Positions 1 through 12,430 of a stretch of 64,000 bases of DNA are shown one piece after another (the stretch's first letter is position 1; every line of letters starts with the position of its first letter). The stretch comes from Hyaloscypha bicolor E (Eukaryota > Ascomycota > Leotiomycetes > Helotiales > Hyaloscyphaceae): contig NW_020194667.1 in assembly GCF_002865645.1 (NCBI RefSeq), positions 1,041,389 to 1,105,388 of the forward strand, in the 5' to 3' direction. The notes under the pieces are model-generated. The model had not been told where the DNA came from. It ran no database searches and worked only from the letters and a program-made list of their open reading frames with translations. A program made the translations under genes and the position numbers.

Positions 1-3000
1 TAAAGATTTATATTATTTTAATTCGGAATACTTTTTTAAATTAATTATATTTTATAATATAGGTAAAAAGATCTATTAAGGCTTTAGAATATTTATAAAT
101 AATAAAACTAAGGCTTAATATTTATATATATAGAAATTCTTTATTTAAATAATCTCTAGCTATTATATTTATTATCTAGATAAAAAACCTATTTTTTCTT
201 TTAATTTTATTATATATAACTTATTTAAAAACTTTAATAAGTTTAGTTTAAGCTATATTTATATTATTAAATACTATTTTATATTTAATACTTTGGTTCT
301 AAATAGCTAACTTTAATAGTCTAGTAATACTATATCTAGATTCTAGATCTAGAAGAGGTTTTAGGTATTTTGAATTCTTTTATAACTAAATATAAGATTC
401 TTTTATACTAAAATCAGATTTTTTACTTACTAAAATTAGCTATTCTTAATTAGGTAAATATTAATTTAAATTATAAATCCGGTATTTAAGATTATATTAT
501 TTTACTAAATATTAATAAAAATAGCCTAAAAGTTCTAAAAAAAAATTATTTCTAAGAGCTATTATATTAGATAAATCCTCGAGGATCTATATAAGAAAAA
601 AGCTATTTTATAGCTATATTATTTATATTTAATTAGAGAAGAATTAGAATTAAAGTTATAAAATAAAAAATATTTTAAAAATTAGAATATTAATAAAACT
701 AGTACTAAATATATCTTAGTACTAATTCAGATATTTATAAATAGATTTGAAATATATTAAAATAGCTATAGAAGTTTTATAGGCTTTTATATTATATTTA
801 CTAGATTTATTATTAGAAAGAAAAACTACTAAACTAATATTTTTCTTATTATTCTCGAATCTTATAGCTCTTAAATTAATAATATTATTACTATTTTATT
901 TTTTCTAAAACCTTTAAATAAAAGTATTACTACTATTATTAATAATAAGAAAATAATTCTATATATTTTTATATTTAATTTTTTAATAAATCTAATTAGT
1001 AGAGATTTTATTATAAATATTAAAAATATAAAAGCCAAAAAGTTATATTATTTCTATTATATAAATAGAAAGAAAAAAGGAAATTTAGGTTTTAATATAC
1101 TTTTAAAAAACTATTATTATTACTAAATTATAATAATATATAAGTATATAAAGAATCTTTTAACTAAATTAACTCGAAATAAATATAGCTTTAAATAAAA
1201 GCTTAATAAATAGCTAGTATTAATTATTATTAGTTTAATAATAAACTATATTACTTTTTTCTTACTAAATCTAGTTTATTCTAAATATTAAAAACTCTTA
1301 TAACTTATATATAAGCTTCTTAAAAATACTATTTTAATTACTAAAATACTAGATAAATATAATAATATTTTTTAGATCTTTTCTTTTCTTTTTAACTAGG
1401 CTAGGTTATAATTACTTATATATTATTTAAGTTCTTATTTTTTTTTAGATTATACTAGATAATCTATTATTATTTCTAAATTACTTTAAAAATAACTTTA
1501 ATAAAGTTATATTAAATTCTAATTCTGGTTTATAATATATAATTTATAACTAAATTCTTAAGATTATATTATATTAAGTTATATTATTATTATTAAAAAT
1601 AATAGCTTATTTATAAATACCTGGATTTCTTCTAAAAATAAATAGAAGTTTAATAATTTAGTTCTAGAAAAAATAAATAAATATTAATAGCTTTATAATT
1701 ATATTTTTAAATTTATTAAAAAAGTCTAAAAGAATTAAGATTTAGTTATTCTAGCTATAAGATCTAAAGCTATTATATTTATAATAGCCTTTTTTAAAAA
1801 GCCTATTAAGTCTAGAATAAATTTGGCTAAAAAAAGCTAGTAATTAAAAGATAAGTAATAGTAATATCTTAATAATATTTATTATTCTAATATTTATATT
1901 AGACTTTACTATTCGGAAATAATAAATTAGTATAGATTTCCTAGTTTATATAATATATTAATTAGAGAGAATAAATATTAATAAGTTATAGTTTTTTTAT
2001 ATTTTGTTTTAAAATTCTTATAGTTTTCTTATTTTTAGTATTTCTTTTCTCTAGTTTATTCTATTACTATTACTTAATTCAAGTTTTTTATATTAGTAAC
2101 TATAATCTAATAGCTCTAATATAAAATCTAATACTTATTTTATTTATTTTAATTATTTTTAATATAATATATCTTTATTTTATTAATTTTTTACTAAATA
2201 TAAAATACAAGCTTATAAGTTTTAGTAATCTTGGCCTGGCTCTCGGCCTTATTAGAAGTAAGTTATAATAATATTTAATATATTTCTATTTTATTATTTA
2301 ATAATTTTTCTTATTTTAATAGGGTTTATTATATATTTCATAGGTTTATAGGCTTATATTTAATATACAAGAGTATTTTTATAGCTTTTAGGCTAAAAAA
2401 CACTTTTAATATATAATATAATTACTTATATACTAATATTTTAATATTTTATAACTTCTTCTTTTTTCTTCTTAAATTCTTAAATTCTATTATCTTATAT
2501 ATCTCAAGAATTCCTATAAATACTTTATAGATTCCTGAAATTATTAAAAGTATTATTAGCTAACTAGTTTTACTATAGGTTCTTTAAATAAGTTATTTAT
2601 AATACAAATTATATAAATATTAAAAAGGCCTTATTAGATAAAGAAAATTTATAATAAATAGTTAGAATATTACTAAATAATAAAATACGAGATATAAATA
2701 CAGAAATAGAAGATTGTTATAAGCTATTAACCAGAAATACCTGACTTTTTTTAAATTATTTTTATCTTATTCTAAGTATAAGACTTTACGGAACTAAATT
2801 AAAGCCCTAGTTAATAAAAACGAGGTCTCTTTTATAGATTCGAAAACCTATCTGAATTTAATAACTATAAGCTATATTATTATAATATATATCTGAAATA
2901 TATTAAAACTTCTAATTAAAACTATAAATCTTAATACTAATTATTGTTTTAAATAGTTTATAACTCTATTATAAAAAGCCTACTAAATCAAATATAAATA

Positions 3001-4680
3001 TAAAAATATATATAAGTTTAGAAAGAAATAGCTTTTCTAGATTAAGAAATTAGTATTTACTAACTTATAAGTTATATTATTTTATTAGTTTTATATATTT
3101 TTAATATTATTAGTTCTTAATTTTTATATTACTATAGCTATATATCTAAAACTTTATTATTTCTTTATATTTGAATTTATATAATATTTATTTATTTAAT
3201 AGAATCTCTAATATCTATAGAATTCTTATTACTTATTTATATCTGGTATTTTAAATCTTATTTTAATTTTATTACTAGCTATTACTAATTTTAATAAATA
3301 TATATTAGATTTTATTAATTTTTCTTTAGAATTAGATTTATATTTATTTATATTTTATATTATTATTATAATTCTAGTAGTTATATAATTAGTAATAGGG
3401 TTTCCTATAGAACTTCTTTTAATTTATATAAGTATTAGGAATTATTTTATTTATATTCTTATAAGATTCTTTCTATTTTAGAATTTAGTAAATTCTAGAA
3501 AGGCTAGATTTATTACTATTTAACTAAAAATACTTCTTTATTTTCTATATAATTAAGTATTTCTTTTTATAGGAATTCTTATAATTTAACTAGTATTTCT
3601 ATAAGAATTTATATAATATTTTAGTCTTTCTATAAGAATTCATATAATTTTAGTATTTATAAATAAATATAATCTCGGTATAGTTTTACTAAGACTAATT
3701 TTATTTCTATAAAGCTATAAGTTTATAGTACTAATTACTTTAAATTAGGAATTAGTATTAAGATATTACTTCTTATTAAATATTTTCAAATAATAAATAC
3801 CTCTACTTTTTGAAATAATAAGAGCTTTATTATTTTTATTCTAAGATAAGAAATCTGAATATTCTTAGTTTATAAATTAAGGTATTTATAAATTAAGTTC
3901 GAATTTAATTAAAAAACATCTTATTATTTAAACTATTTACTTTTTAGAAATTAGATATTTATTTTAAATACTACTTTATAATACTTTATAGAAATATTAT
4001 ATAATTATTTCTATTTTTTCTATTTTTTAAATAATATATAAAATATTTAGCTTCTTTTACTTCTTCTTAATTACTATTTCTAAACAAGTCTGGCTAATTT
4101 TTACTTATTTATATAGCTTAGTAAAGAGCTAGAAATACTAAATACAATTATTTATAAATATTTCCTTATTTTAGTATAAAACAGAAAGTTTTCTAGCCTC
4201 TAAAAACAGGAAAAAATTATGCCTTTAGCCTAAATAAGACTATTATAAATAAGAAAGTCAGTTTTAAAACTATATATATTATATAAATAAGGCTTGAAAC
4301 TATTTATTAGTTATATATTACTATTTCTAGATATAAGGTTTTTCAGAAATCTTATAATACTAAGTTTTCTAAAATAGGAAAACTACTTTATTCTATTATT
4401 TATTATATTTAGAATATAAAAAGTTAATTATAAAATAGCTAGAACCTATTACTTTTAAATAAACCAAAAATTAGCTTCTAGAAATTAAAATTGAGATTAC
4501 TATAATAATTCTTATATTTCTTATTATATTTCTTAATAATTTACTTTACTTTTATTATAAAGGTTTTATAGTAATATATATAAAATATAATATTTATAAG
4601 AATTCTAATATGGATTTTAGGTATTTTAATTAATATAATATAATTTCAGGAATATAGAATAATATATTATCTTGTTTTAT
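1..4680 (+). mobile_element. Tnp2-like DNA transposon relic, copy X1 (5' end outside window)
   Basis: This is a saturated-RIP copy of the element seen better preserved at 22560-58393. Collinear matches are visible: 100-190 with 23555-23660, 680-1080 with 24120-24510, 1900-1990 with 38870-38960, 2560-2720 with 55376-55540, and 4310-4640 with 57260-57560. The coding part runs from base 1 to about 3300 and the remainder matches the non-transposase part. CpA and TpG are nearly absent and no frame of useful length survives. Assignment to the transposase family is inherited from the better copy. The right edge is placed near 4680, where similarity to 59740-60313 stops. Confidence 0.6.
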
Positions 4681-7330
4681 AAAAACTATATTAAGTATTT
4701 TAGAAATATAGCCCAGATTAAAAAGATTTATATATATAAATATACTAATTTAGAACCTTTTAGTTATTATTTATTTATTCTAATTTATTTAATTCGCTTT
4801 ATAAATAAGAGAAATATTAAACGAATTTATATAAATATATATATAAAAAGTAAAATATAATTAATTACTTATATAAAATAGGAAATAGGTAAAGCCTATT
4901 TTATATATATATTCATACTAGCTAGTTAGCTTTATATATAGTTATATATATATAATATAATATATAACTATATTTAATACTTTTATTTAAGAATAGTATT
5001 AAATAAAACTAGTATTTTCAAATAATTCTAATTATAAAATATAAAGATAAAATAAATAAATATAGCTCAAATAATACTTTTCCTTATTTCCTTAGTAGCC
5101 TGCTTTATTATTTTTCTTTTCTTCTTTTCTAGATATTTTTTCTCTTATTTAGCTACTAGTTTCTAATTTCTTTCTCTTATATATCCTTTAATATTAAACT
5201 AATTTTGAGAAGTATTAGGAGAGAGGCTTTAAAAAGTAATAGTTAAGGATCTAGTAATAAATAATTTAAAAGCTAGAGGTATTAGTATTTTAAAAACAGA
5301 AGAACTTAGAGGACTTAATATATAAGATATAAGAGTATTAAGAACTAATTAGAGCTATAAGAAATATATTAAAATATAAGAAGAAATAAGTACTAGAGCT
5401 TTTAAAGTAAATAATAAGCCTTTAGTAAAGTCAGGAAAAACAGGAACTAGAACTATTATAATTTTCTCTTTTATACCCGATTTATTAAATATAAGTATAG
5501 AAAAGTAATTTATAGAAAGTAATTTAGATAGTTTTATTAAAGGTATTAGTAAGTCCAGATTTATATTTTCTATATTTATTTCTAATTATTTAAGTTAATA
5601 GGTAATTATATTATTATTAGAAACTAGCTTATATTTTCTATTTATTATAGCTATTATAATATCTCTTATTTAATCCGGAACTAGTATTAAAATAATATTT
5701 AGGCGGCTTGTTTTCTAGTAAAAAGCAGAAAGAGCTAGTTCTATAAATAAAGTAGAATAAGAATAGGTTTTAGAAAAGAATTATAATCTAGAGCAAGTTT
5801 ATTATAATTTAAGAGAAGCAGAAAATACTAAATAGAAGAAAGATTTCTATTTCTTATTTATTATATTAATTCGAGTTACTAATTTTAGTATTTCTTTATT
5901 TACTAAGGAGAAATTCTACTAATTCTTATTTTATAAAGTCTTTTAAAGCTATTCGAAATATAGTTTTATATATTACTTATCCGGGTTTCTACCGGAATTT
6001 ATAATATAAAACAAGTAATTATTATTTATTAATTTCTAGTACTTTCGAACTTCCTTAATAAAGATAGCTTGAATTAGGATTAGCTTACTCTTATAAATTA
6101 TAGTACTAGAGGCTTTAGTATTATTAGAATTAAAAATAAGAAGCTAAATATATATAATTTTTTTTTAGAAAACTATATTACTTATATATAAAACAGGTAC
6201 TTATTATAATTCTTTTTTATTTCTATTTAATTAGTTATTTTTATAATAAAAAGTCCGAAGTAATTAGTAGTCTTAATATTATTATATTTAAGAAAGTAAT
6301 TAGTTCTCTAGATATATTTAATAAAGGCTAAAAAGATATTAAAATATTATATATTACTTTTTTTCTAGTTAATCTATTTTATACTAGTTTAATAAGTAAA
6401 AAGCTATTTAAATAATTGAAATTTGAATATTATTTGCTTATTTAAAGAAAATACCAGATATTAGGCTTCTATACTAGCTATAATAAGGCCTAGGTAGCCC
6501 TGGATCTTATTAAAGATTAAATTCATTTAAAGCTCTAAAAATAAAAGAAAAAAAGGCTAGGTTAAGTCTATTATATTATAAATAACCTTTTTAGTTTTTA
6601 TATATCTAATATCTTTAAGTAATTTCTTTAAGTAATAAAACAAGCTATAGGAAATATACTTATAGGAATTAAGCTTATTATAGCTTTGGGATTTAGTATT
6701 CTTTATAGTATTAGAGGCAAGTATATCGGGATTTCTTTTCTTTATTATAATCTAATCTTATATTTCTTTAGTATTATTAATATCTTCTTATAACTATTTT
6801 ATTACTAAAAGCTCTTTATATATAATATTAATATCTATTTTGGGAAAATAAGTTACTAAGAAGTGAGTTTTGAGATATTTAAGAGCTAAAGGCTTATAAG
6901 TTATAAGATTGGAATTTTTTAAAGAGTTTTCTAATTAATTAGAGTTTTATTAGAAGAAAGAAAGAGTTCTAGAAAACAAGAAATATCTATTTATAATTAC
7001 TTAGTAACTAGTAATAAACTAGTATAAAAAAGAGGTTAGTATATAACTAAAATATAAGAAGATTAGATTATAAAGTTTTAAATAAGAAGCTTTTTTTCTT
7101 AATATTATTATATTTAATTTCCCCTAGAGTTTATATAAAATACTATAAGAAATTAAAGTAAAATATAAAAGCTTTAAAAATTACCCGGAATTATTAAGAA
7201 TAAAATTATAGTAGTTATAGCTATTTTATTTAGAAAAATCACGTGAAAATTATATATCTAAATAAGTTCTCTTATATTACTTCTCTTATTTTCTGCTATT
7301 TATAATTAGAGTACTTTCTTAATACTAATT
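4681..7330. other. AT-rich RIP-degraded DNA, unassigned
   Basis: No recognised gene. Two stretches on the plus strand keep a readable frame if TAA/TAG are taken as former Gln/Trp codons: about 5220-5760 (Lys/Ser-rich, with a short KSGKTGT stretch) and about 6270-7130 (hydrophobic, with few stops). I could not match either to a family. They may be the remains of one degenerate retroelement or transposon. The 62-codon open frame at 4672-4860 lies in pure TA-rich sequence and is not treated as a gene. Confidence 0.3.
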
Positions 7331-8720
7331 ATATTTTAAAAGAACTCGAACTTATTTCAAGTAAGTAATTTTATTAATTTATTAGTAAATTAAAAATCTA
7401 TAGAGATATATTTAAGCTCTATTTAGTATATAGTAACTATCTTATATATTTACTTATTCTAAATATTAATATACTTTATTTAAATATAAAATTAGTTATT
7501 CTTAATAAAAGTAATAACTTTTTAATTATTATAGTATATAACTACTATAACTTATTCTTATTAGAGAACTTAATTAAAAAACCTATTTAATTAGACTATC
7601 TTTTTTACTATTTAAATCTTTATTATAATTTCTAATTTATAAGATAAAAGAGCTATAATAGCTTATTATTTTAAAAACCAACTAATAATTCTATTACTAA
7701 TATAAAAGATAAAGCTATTAGTAAATTAATAAGTATTTTTATTACTAGTTTAATCTATATTCAAATATCCGACTAAGTTCTTAAAATTTCTATAATATAT
7801 AAGTTAATATATAAATATACTAGCCAAATACTATAGAATTCTCTTTATTACTATAATATATTCTATTATTAGATTAGAGGTAAAATAACTAATTATAGAT
7901 ATAGTAAAGATAATATCTAAATAGAATTCAAATATAATATATATAAGCAAGCTAATTAGTTTCTAGTATTCTTTAATTTCAAATAAAGAAGCCTAATAAT
8001 TCTTTAGAATAGAAATAAGATTATTTTTATTTATATTTATTAAAGTAGCTATTAGCTTTATATTTTCTATACTAAAATCCCAAAGTATTTTTAAGATACA
8101 GAACTATTATTTGAGGCAAAATATATAGTTTAGTTAGTTATAAGTAATAGTTATATTAAGATAATAATTAATAATATTAAGATTACTTATCTGGAATTAT
8201 TTATTAAGAGCTTTCTTAAGAGTATTAATTTCTTTTTATTTATAGCTAGTAATTAATAGATTATTAATATAAATAGTAATAATTATATTCTTTTTATAAA
8301 AGATACTAGTATTAGTATCTAGTAATTAGAAGCCGAGTTATTAAAGAAATTCCGAAAGAATATTATACTAGATATATAAGGCTTATTTTAATTTATAAAA
8401 TATATAATTAAGCTTATATATCTTTATTATACTATTATTAAGGCTAGTTAGTTATTTTATATAAACTATTTCTTTTATTTTTCTATAAAAAAAGGCTATT
8501 TTAATATTTATTTAATTAATTTCCTAGTTTAGAGCTACTATAATAATAAAGATTAATTTATAGCTTATTAGCTTAACTATTATAATAAATGTTTTATTAA
8601 AGTTTATTTCTTCTCTTTACTAGTCTTTTTAAATTATCTATTAAGCTTTATATTAAATAATACTTTTATTAGGGCTATATTTATACTTATTTCTTTGTTT
8701 ATTAAAATATTACTATATTA
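7331..8720 (-). pseudogene. Ty1/copia reverse transcriptase-RNase H relic (copia-2)
   Basis: Reading the minus strand from about 8700 downward and tolerating RIP stops gives the usual order of a copia polyprotein C-terminus. A KTFxxxVKPISYK-like segment is followed by INIKIAFLYRKI (consensus MDVKTAFLYG). Next come KLNYIFYKLKQALYIQYN (consensus YGLKQAPRxWY), then YINNLLIT, the YVDDLL active-site box with its Asp pair changed to Asn-Asn. The RNase H part follows near 7960-7500. The minus-strand 5' part (gag, protease, integrase) is missing: the frame stops at the palindrome near 8690-8746. No LTRs were identified. It differs from copia-1 and is far more mutated. Confidence 0.75.
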
Positions 8721-8825
8721 GTAGCCGCATATAAACATCTCTAATTCGGCCAAAATATAATCCAAATTAGAGATATTTATATGCGGCCGCTAATATGGCA
8801 ATGTCTTAGTAAATAAAGAAATAGA
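8686..8825. repeat. 61-bp near-perfect inverted repeat with 18-nt spacer
   Basis: Left arm 8686-8746 and right arm 8765-8825 are reverse complements at 50 of 61 positions. All 11 differences are transitions, as RIP would leave. The spacer is 8747-8764. The left arm belongs to the TA-rich block that carries the copia-2 relic and the right arm to the less mutated block that follows, so the structure sits on a sharp composition boundary. It could form a long hairpin. It may be a transposon end, a MITE or a fold-back rearrangement. Confidence 0.8.
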
Positions 8826-8907
8826 TCTATTTCCCGGATATGTTTACGCCCGTTCGTTAATACGAGCGGTTTACTAATCGGGTGCTATAATTAGTCAATC
8901 GGCCTTC

Positions 8908-9030
8908 CGATTAATTAATTATAGCTCCCATTAATTAATAGGAAATGGAATACGATTCGCAAGCTATAGTAGGCCCCGATTAATTAATAAGGGGGCCGAT
9001 TAATTAATCGAATGGCCGATTAATTAATCG
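8908..9030. repeat. Phased palindromes CGATTAATTAATCG
   Basis: The 14-bp perfect palindrome CGATTAATTAATCG occurs at 8997-9010 and 9017-9030. A 12-base version, CGATTAATTAAT, is at 8977-8988, and a further diverged copy is at 8908-8920. The three at 8977, 8997 and 9017 are spaced exactly 20 bp apart. The function is unknown; this may be a subterminal repeat array of a transposon or a protein-binding array. Confidence 0.75.
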
Positions 9031-9060
9031 CATAATATTAGGGTTTCGGGGCTGAGGAGG

Positions 9061-9345
9061 CTGAAATTCTTTAGTCCTTAGTATGTAATAATATATTCTT
9101 AAGACTAATGGCTGAAACCCTTTAGTTCTCAGTATATAATAATATATTCTCAAGACTAATAGCTAAAACCCTTTAGTTCTCAGTATATAATAATATATTC
9201 TCAAGACTAATAGCTAAAACCCTTTAGTTCTCAGTATGTAATAATATATCCTTAAGGCTAATGGCTGAAACCCTTTAGTTCTCAGTATGTAATAATATAT
9301 CCTTAAGACTAATGGCTGAAACCCTTTAGTTCTCAGTATGTAATA
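9061..9345 (+). repeat. 51-bp tandem repeat, 5.6 copies
   Basis: Units start at 9061, 9112, 9163, 9214, 9265 and 9316. The last stops after 30 bases, at 9345. Copies differ by a few transitions. Each unit contains the string CCCTTTAGTTCTCAGTATG or a RIP variant of it. The array lies just upstream of the integrase-like pseudogene and may be part of the same element, for example in its leader or end. Confidence 0.9.
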
Positions 9346-9509
9346 GGGGTAAAGACACTTCTCTAGAGCTTCTAGATATATATAGGGCCTCTGCTCCCTT
9401 TTTACTACCTAGACACAGTTTATAGTATATAGTTCATAGTACAAGCACCTACTTTCCAAGCATAATTACTAATTCTATATACCTTCTAATTAATTACCTT
9501 ATTTCCAAT
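9346..9509 (+). other. Short leader between tandem repeat and integrase pseudogene
   Basis: This stretch begins GGGGTAAAGACACTT directly after the truncated sixth repeat unit. It is less TA-biased than the DNA to its left and carries pyrimidine-rich runs. It could hold the promoter or 5' UTR of the integrase-like gene, but no core promoter element can be named with confidence. Confidence 0.3.
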
Positions 9510-10661
9510 ATGTCTCTTTTAACCCTTCGTTTATCTCCAGCCCCATATATATCTCGTTAACGTATCTATGGCCGAGCAGAGCAATATTTTAATATTATTA
9601 TACCAGGAGTACGTTTCTCTAGTACTCAGTTTTTGCCCTCTCCTATTACTAAAGACCCTACTAATAATTAGTCCGCTAAAGACGAAGTTATATGGGATCA
9701 AAGGCTTACTAAGGGCAATAGTAGGAAAATTCTTATTACTAGGAAGTATATAGATATTAGATAGTAGTTACAAAATCCTAATGCTTTACTCCCTAGTAGA
9801 ACAAAAGCAAAGAAGCGCTACCAGGCTAATATTAAGTACGAATCCTAATTATATAAGCTTTAGGATAATTAGGTATATTATAAGGAATACCGCAATACCC
9901 GCTATAATAAGATTATTCCAGCCCGGTATATTCTTTACTATAATAATGCCTTTGAGATTTTAATTACTATTTATGAGAAATTAATGCATATAGGTAAGTA
10001 TTCCTTGAATTTACTAATTTTTATACTAATAATCTATATAATAGCCTTTAATACTATATTTGAGTATATAAGACGTATTTGGTATAGCCTATCCCGTAAT
10101 AACTATGCTTGGATAAGTGCCCGCTATACTTACTATAATAAGGAAAAGGCTCAGAAGAATCCTAAGGGAATTATACCTATCTAATCTTATTATCCTGGCG
10201 AGCGTATGGTTCTAGATTTAATAGATTTTCGTGTAAGTGTCTCTTAAGTCATGTGATTTACCCCTATATTCCTGTATTTCATACGTTTTTAAGCTTTTCC
10301 TGCGATTTTCGCGATTCCTGCGATTTTCGTAAATTCCGAACCTTTTTATCTATACTTTATTAATACTATAGTATTACTATTACTAATACTATTATAGCAT
10401 AATCGGGACAGAGAATATATGTAGATCTGGTAATTGAAATGCCACTTTTCCAAGTTTATATAGATCCGTGGGCTTAAGGCTAAGACTATAGACGAAGCTG
10501 CGGACGAGCTTATTAAATAGCTAAATAATAATAGGTATATTTCCATTTTAGCCTATAATAATAGGAGTGAGTTTAAGGGGAAAGTAATTGAGATTTATAA
10601 GAAGAGAGGGATAAAGATTATTCGCGGACGAGCTTATTACTCTTAATCTCCAAGGCACAGC
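9510..10661 (+). pseudogene. Integrase-like gene: HHCC zinc-binding plus DDE core, with an intron, truncated
   Basis: Reading from ATG 9510, with RIP stops at former Gln codons, gives about 240 residues up to 10232. An HHCC zinc-binding module is recognisable: YEKLMHIG (first His now Tyr), then RYTYYNKEKAQKNPKG (consensus CTYCNK, both Cys now Tyr). Next comes PGERMVLDLIDFR, which holds the first catalytic Asp. The reading then breaks for about 165 bp and resumes in another frame at 10398 with HFSKF, KTIDEAADELI and YNNRSEFKG (consensus DNGSEF, second Asp changed), then KRGIKIIRGRAY. The third catalytic residue and the C-terminus are missing because LINE-A begins at 10662. A one-base frameshift precedes the junction. 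The layout fits retroviral-type integrases such as those of gypsy or Ginger/KRBA2-like proteins. I see no RT, so the type of element is open. Confidence 0.75.
10233..10397 (+). other. Probable spliceosomal intron in the integrase-like gene
   Basis: The donor is GTAAGT at 10233, directly after the codons for DLIDFR. A branch-like TACTAAT lies at 10381-10387 and the acceptor TATAG ends at 10397. Removing these 165 bp restores the frame and joins the first catalytic Asp to the DREYM/HFSKF segment at the spacing normal for the integrase core. Unspliced, the interval is AT-rich with in-frame stops and adds about 55 extra residues at a conserved position. This is inference from sequence; no transcript evidence is available. 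Confidence 0.65.
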
Positions 10662-10796
10662 CAACTTTTTTCCGGTTTTTTTACCCCCCTTACTTTCACA
10701 CCCACACTTTACCCACCTTTAGAACTCACTCAATACACCTTAGCCCTTTGGCCCCAGGCTCTAGAACCTACTATAAGTAGAGCTAGAACAGGCTAA

Positions 10797-12425
10797 ATGG
10801 CCCCCCCTGACCCCCCGGGCTCTAGCCCCCCTCCCATCGACTTTCAAGAGCTCGGAGAGCTTCCAGAGGGCCCTAGCGAATAGCTAGACCTACCTACTAG
10901 CTCCCTACTAGCTCGGTTCAGCCAGGGAGCTCAATTCGTATTTGATTTAGCTATAAATCCCATCTCTTTAGACGAACTCGCAGCCCCTTTTCCTCAGCCC
11001 AATTCAGCTAGTGCGGCTCGACTGAGCCGCCTCCAGAATAGGATAAAGCATGGCCCTAGCTTGAGCGATATTAATAGCGATATTAATAAGGAATACTAAA
11101 ACCACAGAAACCACTACTAATATTAGAATCAAGCTTTGAATAAAGCTAAATTACTGATTCGTTAAGCCCGGGACTTAATAGTCAAAGCTATTACTATTAC
11201 TCCGTTATATAACTAGTAATCTCGACTACTAGATTTAGTAGAAATCTTTAGAGAATATACTAAATTCGGCTATATCCGCTATACTAGTACCTTACTAGCC
11301 TCCCAGATAGCGAACCTCGAAAATACCACTAAACGGATCGAAATTTAGTCAAGAATTCAAGCCAAACTAGCTACTCAAGCTAAAACTACCTCCGAAAAGC
11401 CTACTTGGGCTAAAATCGCTATTTAAGAACTATAATCTTACTCGGAAAAGGACTAGACTATAGTATTATATACTAAGTCCAAAAATTAGAGATGAAAAGG
11501 CCCTAGTATATTTACTAATAGTAATAGTACTTGTAATACTAATAATCTACTTAGTGCCTATAATACTAGTGGTTCTAGTACTCGTAATACTAGCTCGAAA
11601 TCTATGGCCCTCTCTAGGAAAAGCACCTTCCTACTAGCTTATATAGAGCAGGCTAGCTCGTTCTCTACTATTTCTACTTGTAATTCGCTTAATACTATTT
11701 TCCGCTCTAAGGGAATTAAGGAACTAGTAATCTCTACGGTTTCTCTTTCCTTAAAGGGTAATATTATAGTTAATACTACTCCCGAATTTAACTCTGACTT
11801 TCTGGTTTAAAATCAAGCTATTATAAAGAGAGTACTTTCCTTAGTTATAAGTATATAAAAAGAAGAACCTTAGTATAAAGTTATTATCTATAGTCTACTA
11901 ATTTATAAGTTTAATATACCTAAAGAAATAGACTTAGTCCTAGAAGAAATCAAGACCTTTAATAAGGGACTAGAGCCTATTAGCTAGCCCTATTGGGCTA
12001 CTTCTAAGAAGAAAAGAGACTTAGGCCTCTAGTAAGCCGGTTTAGTAATAGTAGTATTTCCTACCGAGATTCAAGCTAATAGAACTATTAAAAATAGACT
12101 TCTTATAGCCGGAATCTCTACTAAAGTAGTGAAATACTATACTATTTCTAGTACTATATAGTATACTAGATATATAGAATATAGGTACTTAGATTCTATT
12201 TATAAAAAGGAACCTAAGTATTTATTATATAGTAAGGGTTATATAACTAAGAACCATTTTTGCTCTATCTATAAAAAGAAGAGTAAAAAATGCCCTTATA
12301 TAACTACTAAATGCTCTAATTACTTAAGTACTATTTACTTAGCTAGTTCTAAGCTATATAAGGTTTACTTAGTAATTAAAAAAGCTACTACTACTATAAT
12401 TTCTACTATTACTATTAATAAGTAG
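10797..12425 (+). pseudogene. LINE-A ORF1, gag-like zinc-knuckle protein
   Basis: The start ATG begins MAPPDPPGSSPPPI, followed by a Leu/Pro-rich N-terminus and a middle region rich in Ser/Thr/Asn. The C-terminal part matches the LINE-E ORF1 knuckle region. In this copy knuckle 1 reads YTRYIEYRYLDSIYKK, so every Cys and His of the CX2CX4HX4C pattern is now Tyr. The second finger keeps NHFCSIYKKK. Many TAG/TAA codons interrupt the frame, for example after PSE near 10880. The family role is RNA binding in the retrotransposition particle. ORF2 begins only a few bases after its stop. Confidence 0.85.
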
Positions 12426-12430
12426 CTATA

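Noticed and set aside
4672..4860. 62-codon open frame
   Set aside because: Ile/Tyr/Lys-only composition in saturated TA-rich DNA, with no homologous frame kept in the other X copies.
1..8700. Mitochondrial origin suggested by extreme AT content
   Set aside because: The bias is a CpA/TpG loss with CpG retained, and the sequence carries nuclear transposon relics; no mitochondrial genes are present.
9061..9345. Possible CRISPR-like array
   Set aside because: The units are head-to-tail with no variable spacers, and the DNA is fungal.
9568..9963. Two open frames of about 60 codons (9568-9753 and 9781-9963)
   Set aside because: They are out of frame with the integrase motifs, which are readable through the same bases in another frame.
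9346..10264. GGGGTAAA...TTTACCCC flanked by TA looked like terminal inverted repeats of a 919-bp mariner-type element
   Set aside because: The right copy lies inside the probable intron of a gene that continues to 10661, and the match is only about nine bases. The left one may still be a real element end.
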